From positions 1 to 56,222 of the forward strand of contig JAAXUP010000007.1 in the NCBI GenBank assembly GCA_013335935.1: a stretch of DNA of 56,222 bases, in the 5' to 3' direction. The notes below the pieces were generated by a model. It made no database searches, was not told the DNA's origin, and worked only from the letters and a program-made list of their open reading frames with translations. A program made the position numbers and the translations under genes. Source of the DNA: Eubacteriaceae bacterium (GTDB lineage: Bacteria; Bacillota; Clostridia; Eubacteriales; Alkalibacteraceae). This document shows positions 51,610 through 56,222 of the stretch, one piece after another (position 1 is the first letter of the stretch; the number at the start of each line of letters is the position of its first letter).

Positions 51610-53856
51610 TTATCTTGGTATCTCTTCCATTGTAAAGGCTTCGATCTGATCGCCTTCCTTAAGGTCATTGTATTTTTCAACTCCGATACCGCATTCATAG
51701 TTTTGAGCAACTTCTCTGACGTCATCCTTGAATCTTTTCAGTGAAGTGATTTTACCTTCATAGACTACGATGCCATCCCTTATGATCCTTACCTCATTAT
51801 TTCGGTTGATCTTTCCGTTGAGCACATAGCAGCCGGCGATAGTTCCTAAATTCGGAACATTGAATGTCTGTCTTACTTCAGCAGTTCCAAGAACAACTTC
51901 CTTGTACTCTGGCGCAAGCATTCCTTTCATGGCCTTCTCGACTTCTTCTATGGCATTGTATATTACCCTGTATAATCTGATATCCACCTTTTCACGATCT
52001 GCCATTGAAGCAACGTTATTTCCAGGTCTTACGTTGAAGCCTATGATAAGACCACCGGAAGCTGCAGCAAGCATGACATCTGATTCAGAGATGGCACCAA
52101 CACCGCTGTGGATGATATTGACTCTTACTTCTTCATTTGTGAGTTTTTCCAGGGACTGCTTCATTGCTTCTACTGAGCCCTGAACATCACCTTTTATGAT
52201 GATATTGATATCTTGCACTGCGCCTTCTTTGATCTGGTTGTATAAATCATCCAGGGAAAGAGGTGCACTTCTCTTGACTCTCTGGTCCTTGATGAAGCTT
52301 CTTCTTTTGTCTGCAATCTGTCTTGCCGTTTTTTCATCTTTTACGGAATAAAATTCCTCTCCGGCTTCCGGCACTTCGCTTAGTCCCAAAACCTCTACAG
52401 GCATGGAAGGACCAGCTATTTTCACTCTTTTACCTTTATCATTGATCATGGCCCGGACTTTTCCAAATGCGACACCAGATACGATTGCGTCTCCGATTTT
52501 CAATGTTCCATTGTTGACTAGGAGCGTCGCAACAGTTCCTCTGCCTTTATCAAGTTCAGCTTCGATAACTGTACCCTTTGCCAGTCTTTTAGGATTGGCT
52601 TTCAGTTCAAGCATCTCTGCAACGATGATGATCATTTCAAGAAGCGTGTCAACGCCTTCTCTGGTTTTAGCGGATACTGGCACACAGATCGTATCTCCGC
52701 CCCATTCTTCAGCAACAAGGTTATACTCGGTAAGCTCTTGCTTCACTTTTTGTGGATCAGCTCCGGGCTTATCGATTTTGTTGATGGCTACGATAATTGG
52801 TACTTTGGCAGCTTTGGCATGGTTGATGGCTTCCACCGTCTGAGGCATTACCCCATCATCAGCAGCAACTACAAGAACTGCGATATCTGTGATGCTTGCC
52901 CCTCTTTGGCGCATTGCCGTAAAAGCTTCATGTCCAGGGGTATCAATGAAGGTGATGGCTTCCCCGTTTATCTTTACGGTGTAAGCTCCGATATGCTGAG
53001 TGATTCCACCTGCTTCACCGGACATTACATTGGTTTTTCTAATGGCATCCAGAAGAGAGGTCTTGCCGTGATCGACATGTCCCATGACGGTGATGACAGG
53101 CGCTCTTTTTTCCAGGTTTTCATCACCCTCGTCTTCATCATCAGCATCTCCAATAAGTTCTGCCACTTCTTCTTCAATATCTTCAAGCTCAATTTTCATC
53201 CCCAGTTCTGATGCAACGATTTCTGCTGTCTCAAAATCGATTTCCTGATTTATCGAAGCCATTACACCTAAGGAAATAAGCTTTCTGATGATCTCTGTAG
53301 AAGGCATATTTATTTTTGCAGCCAGATCTCCAACGGTCACTGATGTTGGAATAACAAATACTTCCACTTCCTGGCCGTCTTCCGTTCTTTTCTTTTTGTA
53401 AACATTTCTTGATTTCTTTTCTTTCTTACTGTTGTCAATAGGAGTTGCCAGAACTGGCTTCGCCTTTCCTTTATCCTTCTGACCAGGTTTCTTTTTGAAT
53501 GGTTTGTTCTGACCCTGAGGCTTTGCTTTCGGCGCCACTGCCTCGGTTTCAGCACTTTTGAAGGTTTCCCCTGACGTTTGTTTTTCTGCAGGTACTACGG
53601 CTGCCGGCCTGAACGCAGGTCGCTCAACTGGCTTTTCTGGAGTTTTTTCTAAAGGTTTTTCCACAGGCTGTTCCTTCACCTCAGTTTTTGCTCCAGTGAT
53701 TTTGTCGAAGTTTTTTCTGAAATATTTTTCCTGCTGTTCAGTAAGCGCGCTCATGTGATTCTTTACCGGGATATCGGCTTCAACCAGCATATCTACCAGT
53801 TTCTTGCTGTTTATGTTAAATTCTTTTGCCAGATCATATACTCTTAGTTTATTCAT
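51610..53856 (-). CDS. infB: Translation initiation factor IF-2
   Basis: A 748-residue GTPase that brings initiator tRNA to the 30S subunit. An N-terminal IF2N domain (about 1-55) is followed by a low-complexity K/P/E-rich linker (about 55-165), a second IF2N domain, and the G domain with [26 protein letters not shown] and NKIDKPGAD. Domains II-IV follow. The N-terminal linker is of the usual variable type. It overlaps ylxQ by 8 bp. Confidence 0.97.
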   Translation of the reverse strand: MNKLRVYDLAKEFNINSKKLVDMLVEADIPVKNHMSALTEQQEKYFRKNFDKITGAKTEVKEQPVEKPLEKTPEKPVERPAFRPAAVVPAEKQTSGETFKSAETEAVAPKAKPQGQNKPFKKKPGQKDKGKAKPVLATPIDNSKKEKKSRNVYKKKRTEDGQEVEVFVIPTSVTVGDLAAKINMPSTEIIRKLISLGVMASINQEIDFETAEIVASELGMKIELEDIEEEVAELIGDADDEDEGDENLEKRAPVITVMGHVDHGKTSLLDAIRKTNVMSGEAGGITQHIGAYTVKINGEAITFIDTPGHEAFTAMRQRGASITDIAVLVVAADDGVMPQTVEAINHAKAAKVPIIVAINKIDKPGADPQKVKQELTEYNLVAEEWGGDTICVPVSAKTREGVDTLLEMIIIVAEMLELKANPKRLAKGTVIEAELDKGRGTVATLLVNNGTLKIGDAIVSGVAFGKVRAMINDKGKRVKIAGPSMPVEVLGLSEVPEAGEEFYSVKDEKTARQIADKRRSFIKDQRVKRSAPLSLDDLYNQIKEGAVQDINIIIKGDVQGSVEAMKQSLEKLTNEEVRVNIIHSGVGAISESDVMLAAASGGLIIGFNVRPGNNVASMADREKVDIRLYRVIYNAIEEVEKAMKGMLAPEYKEVVLGTAEVRQTFNVPNLGTIAGCYVLNGKINRNNEVRIIRDGIVVYEGKITSLKRFKDDVREVAQNYECGIGVEKYNDLKEGDQIEAFTMEEIPR

Positions 53857-54181
53857 ATAACTCCCCCTGTTTCTTTGTATTATCGTACAACTTGATTAAA
53901 TTACTGCTCTGATTATTATCGGTGAATCCAACCAGCGCCACCAGTTTTCTGCCTGCGGCCTTACCCAATTCTTCCTTGGTTGTGTATATAATGACCGGCA
54001 CATTCTTATCATTGCACAGTCTGACATATTTGTTGCTGATTCTTTCGGACGTATCTTCGGCAATCAAGATAAGTTTGATTGTTCCCCGGTTGATTTCTCT
54101 TTCCAGAAGATTGTCCCCGATTATTATTTTACCCGATTTTTTACATATACCCACAAAATTTAAAAATCTATTTTTTAGCAT
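53849..54181 (-). CDS. ylxQ: L7Ae/L30e-family RNA-binding protein YlxQ
   Basis: A 110-residue protein of the ribosomal L7Ae/L30e/S12e/Gadd45 fold, with [32 protein letters not shown] and the C-terminal [14 protein letters not shown]. It is a small RNA-binding protein commonly placed between ylxR and infB; its exact target is not established. It overlaps ylxR by 14 bp and infB by 8 bp. Confidence 0.92.
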   Translation of the reverse strand: MLKNRFLNFVGICKKSGKIIIGDNLLEREINRGTIKLILIAEDTSERISNKYVRLCNDKNVPVIIYTTKEELGKAAGRKLVALVGFTDNNQSSNLIKLYDNTKKQGELYE

Positions 54182-54434
54182 TATTTATATCATCCACTAT
54201 CTTTAGTTTTATTTCTTCAGGCACTTCCATATGAAACGCCCTGTTTAGTGCATTCTTTTTCAGGATACTTCCGATGCATTCCGGTTGGCTGCAAATATAT
54301 GCTCCCCGTCCGTTTGCCTTGCCTGTGGGATCATAAAACAGCTCCCCTTCTTTGGTTCTGACAATACGGTTCATTTCTCTTTTACCTGACTTATCTCCAC
54401 ATACCATACATGTACGCTGAGGTATCTTTTTCAT
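54168..54434 (-). CDS. ylxR: YlxR (DUF448) protein
   Basis: An 88-residue protein with the DUF448 pattern RTCMVCGDKSGKREMNRIVR, DPTGKANGRGAYIC and a C-terminal LNRAFHMEVPEE. The two CxxC-like cysteines suggest metal or nucleic-acid binding. It is a conserved partner of nusA and infB and probably binds RNA or regulates transcription. It starts 17 bp after nusA. Confidence 0.94.
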   Translation of the reverse strand: MKKIPQRTCMVCGDKSGKREMNRIVRTKEGELFYDPTGKANGRGAYICSQPECIGSILKKNALNRAFHMEVPEEIKLKIVDDINNAKK

Positions 54435-54451
54435 TTCCGATCCCTCCTAAG

Positions 54452-55540
54452 TTAAATCTCCAGGTCGTCCAGAATATCTTTTTCCAGATTGGCGATATCC
54501 GCAAGGTTGTCACTTTGTGACTTGCTTTTGATATCTATTTTCCAACCAGTAAGCTTGGCTGCAAGTCTTGCATTTTGGCCTTCCTTGCCGATGGCCAGTG
54601 ACAGCTGATAGTCGTCCACAACAACTGCCGCCGTTTTTTCAAGTTCATTGATGGTCACATTCAGAACCTTCGCAGGGCTAAGTGAGCTTGCAATGTATTC
54701 TCTTGGGTCATCGCTCCATTTGATGATATCGATTTTTTCACCGTTCAATTCATCAACAATTGTCTGGACCCTTACGCCCTTTGGTCCGACACATGAACCA
54801 ACGGGATCGACATTGGTATCATTGGCGAAAACTGCGATCTTCGTTCTTGAACCGGCTTCTCTGGAAATTGATTTTATAATGACGGTTCCATCGTAAATTT
54901 CCGGTACTTCATTTTCAAAAAGCCTTTTCACGAGGCCGGGATGTGTCCTTGAGACATTGATCTGCGCACCCTTTGTTGTCTTCTTAACTTCAAGGACATA
55001 AACTTTTATTCTTTTATTCTGGGGATATTCTTCCCCAGGGATCTGCTCATTTGGCATTAATATGCCTTCCGTTTTTCCAAGGTCAATATAGACGTTGTTT
55101 TTTTCTTTTCGTTGTATGATTCCGTTTATGATTTCATCTTCACGTTCAACAAACTGATTATAGATGATATTCCTTTCGGCTTCCTTAATTCGCTGAACCA
55201 CAAGCTGTTTCGCATTCTGTGCAGCAATCCTTCCAAAATTTTTAGGTTTGACTTCAATTTCAGCCATATCCCCGATTTCGTAGGTTACATTGATATTTTT
55301 TGCATCAGAAAGGCTGATCTGCGTCACATTGTCTTCCGCTTTTTCGACGACTTCCTTTAAGGCATGTACATTGATCTCCCCGTTTTCTCTGCCTATGTTA
55401 ATGACAATATTGTGTGCATTCCCATAATTTTTTTTGTACGCAGATGTAATGGCAGCTTCTATTGCATTGATAAGTTCCTCTTTCGATATGCCTTTTTCTT
55501 TTTCCACCATATCTAACGCCAGGATGAATTCCTTGTTCAT
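54452..55540 (-). CDS. nusA: Transcription factor NusA
   Basis: A 362-residue transcription elongation and termination factor. It has the RNA polymerase-binding N-terminal domain (LALDMVEKEKGISKEEL), an S1 domain (ending in DLGKTEGILM) and two KH domains (GSCVGPKGVRVQTIVDEL and LSLAIGKEGQNARLAAKLTGWKIDI). It lacks the C-terminal acidic repeats of the proteobacterial protein, as in other Firmicutes. It follows rimP by 19 bp. Confidence 0.97.
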   Translation of the reverse strand: MNKEFILALDMVEKEKGISKEELINAIEAAITSAYKKNYGNAHNIVINIGRENGEINVHALKEVVEKAEDNVTQISLSDAKNINVTYEIGDMAEIEVKPKNFGRIAAQNAKQLVVQRIKEAERNIIYNQFVEREDEIINGIIQRKEKNNVYIDLGKTEGILMPNEQIPGEEYPQNKRIKVYVLEVKKTTKGAQINVSRTHPGLVKRLFENEVPEIYDGTVIIKSISREAGSRTKIAVFANDTNVDPVGSCVGPKGVRVQTIVDELNGEKIDIIKWSDDPREYIASSLSPAKVLNVTINELEKTAAVVVDDYQLSLAIGKEGQNARLAAKLTGWKIDIKSKSQSDNLADIANLEKDILDDLEI

Positions 55541-55559
55541 AATTTATTTAACCTCCATA

Positions 55560-56024
55560 TTAAAAATCGAAATGTAATTTTGCGCTTGCGATGTTCTTTT
55601 CTGGTATAAGGACTTCTTTGCCATCTTCCAAAACAAGCGTAAGTTCGTTATCATTTAATCCTTTATTTGTTCCTTTAAAATATTTTACCCCATCGATTTG
55701 CGTATAAAGGGTAACCTCTATTTCCTTGCCAGCGTATCTTTCAAAATCCGCTTTCTTTTTTAACGGCCTGTCTAAGCCTGGTGAGGATACTTCCAGAAAA
55801 TAAGCATTTTCTATAGGATCGGTTTCATCCAGGATCTCATTGATCTCACCGCTGAAGACTTCACAGTCCCCAAGGCCTATACCGCCTTCTTTGTCGATGT
55901 AGATCCTCAAAAACCAGTTTTGACCTTCTTTGATGAATTCAACATCAACCAGCTCATAGTGAAGCTTCTGTGCGATAGGCTCTGCAAGCTCCCTTACAAT
56001 TTCATCAATTTTCTTCTTAGCCAT
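55560..56024 (-). CDS. rimP: Ribosome maturation factor RimP
   Basis: A 154-residue factor for 30S subunit maturation, first visible gene of the nusA operon. It has the N-terminal domain motif YELVDVEFIKEGQNWFLRIYIDKEGGIGLGDCE and the central LEVSSPGLDRPLKKKADF, then an SH3-like C-terminal domain. Only the ordinary family length is seen. AGGAGG precedes the ATG. Confidence 0.96.
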   Translation of the reverse strand: MAKKKIDEIVRELAEPIAQKLHYELVDVEFIKEGQNWFLRIYIDKEGGIGLGDCEVFSGEINEILDETDPIENAYFLEVSSPGLDRPLKKKADFERYAGKEIEVTLYTQIDGVKYFKGTNKGLNDNELTLVLEDGKEVLIPEKNIASAKLHFDF

Positions 56025-56049
56025 TGTTTCCTCCTGTATTATACATGAA

Positions 56050-56118
56050 CTGCGTCTTCACGCATTATTCTCTTATGTCAGGTACCTTTAGCTCATGAGT
56101 CCAGCGCTAAACTTCCCT
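56050..56118. repeat. Dispersed repeat, copy 5 (degenerate)
   Basis: GCGTCTTCACGC-ATTATTC resembles module 2, and the following stretch to AAACTTCCC is a decayed module 1 in the order of copy 1. It lies upstream of rimP. Confidence 0.5.
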
Positions 56119-56128
56119 TGCATATAAT

Positions 56129-56152
56129 AAAGAGCGGGTTTATCCCACTCTT
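56129..56152 (-). terminator. Terminator of the gene beyond the window
   Basis: AAGAGCGGG/CCCACTCTT stem with a TTTAT loop and TATTATATG on the minus strand. It probably ends the transcript of the gene upstream of rimP, which lies outside the window. Confidence 0.65.
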
Positions 56153-56222
56153 CGCATAGTTAAATCTTTTGTTATAGTTAATGATACCACGATTCTGTTT
56201 ATTTATCAAGTGATTTATTCGA

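Overview
The window is low-GC DNA with dense Gram-positive style gene packing, strong AAAGGAGG-type ribosome binding sites and sigma-A type promoters. Gene content points to an anaerobic member of the Clostridia (Bacillota): a complete [FeFe]-hydrogenase maturation operon (hydF, hydG, hydE), a T-box leader, a YtvI-like sporulation-type membrane protein, an FHA-FtsW-PBP trio, and the nusA-infB and rpsO-pnp-recA-rny chromosomal order typical of that group. No rRNA, tRNA, CRISPR array, phage or intact insertion sequence was seen.

Layout. 1-3740: a XerC/D-like recombinase, a small cysteine-containing protein and a fructose operon (fruR-fruK-EIIA, minus strand). 3777-3901: two divergent promoters. 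3902-9496: hydrogenase-maturation operon (aspartase-like gene, hydF, TM1266-type regulator, hydG, hydE) behind a roughly 240-nt leader carrying an intrinsic terminator. 9572-14822: a membrane-anchored hypothetical protein, the PBP/FtsW/FHA cell-envelope operon and YtvI. 14823-16460: mostly non-coding DNA around an orphan corrinoid protein, holding two copies of a leader / 7-codon ORF / terminator unit and several heptanucleotide arrays. 16461-21796: MarR regulator and a heterodimeric ABC exporter, one half of which carries a very large repetitive extracytoplasmic insert. 21925-23026: DUF190 and two Fluc/CrcB fluoride channels. 23135-24972: a T-box leader, probably tyrosine-specific, and a tyrosine phenol-lyase-like gene. 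25040-28854: small unknown proteins, SixA, CHAD, and a Na+/H+ antiporter. 29013-56024: a long, almost entirely minus-strand housekeeping block (rimP-nusA-ylxR-ylxQ-infB-rbfA-nrnA-truB-ribF, tcdA, rpsO-pnp, dut, aspartokinase, uppP, ftsK, rimO, pgsA, cinA, recA, rny, ymdB, PHP, aminotransferase, purB).

How parts work together. The hyd genes build the H-cluster of [FeFe] hydrogenase; no hydrogenase structural gene is present here. The nusA-to-ribF block covers transcription elongation, ribosome maturation, tRNA modification and flavin synthesis. rpsO-pnp and rny-ymdB supply RNA processing and turnover. The two ABC halves form an asymmetric exporter under a MarR regulator.

The least ordinary elements are: the six exact 15-residue repeats plus about six 44-56-residue repeats inserted between TM1 and TM2 of an ABC exporter; the unassigned attenuator-like leader before the hyd operon; the duplicated micro-ORF/terminator units at 14823-15345; gap DNA built of different 7-bp words; a two-hairpin dispersed repeat family; a tyrosine T-box in front of an active-site-variant tyrosine phenol-lyase; and an apparent AUU start codon for ymdB. 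All calls are from reading the sequence; no database search was run.
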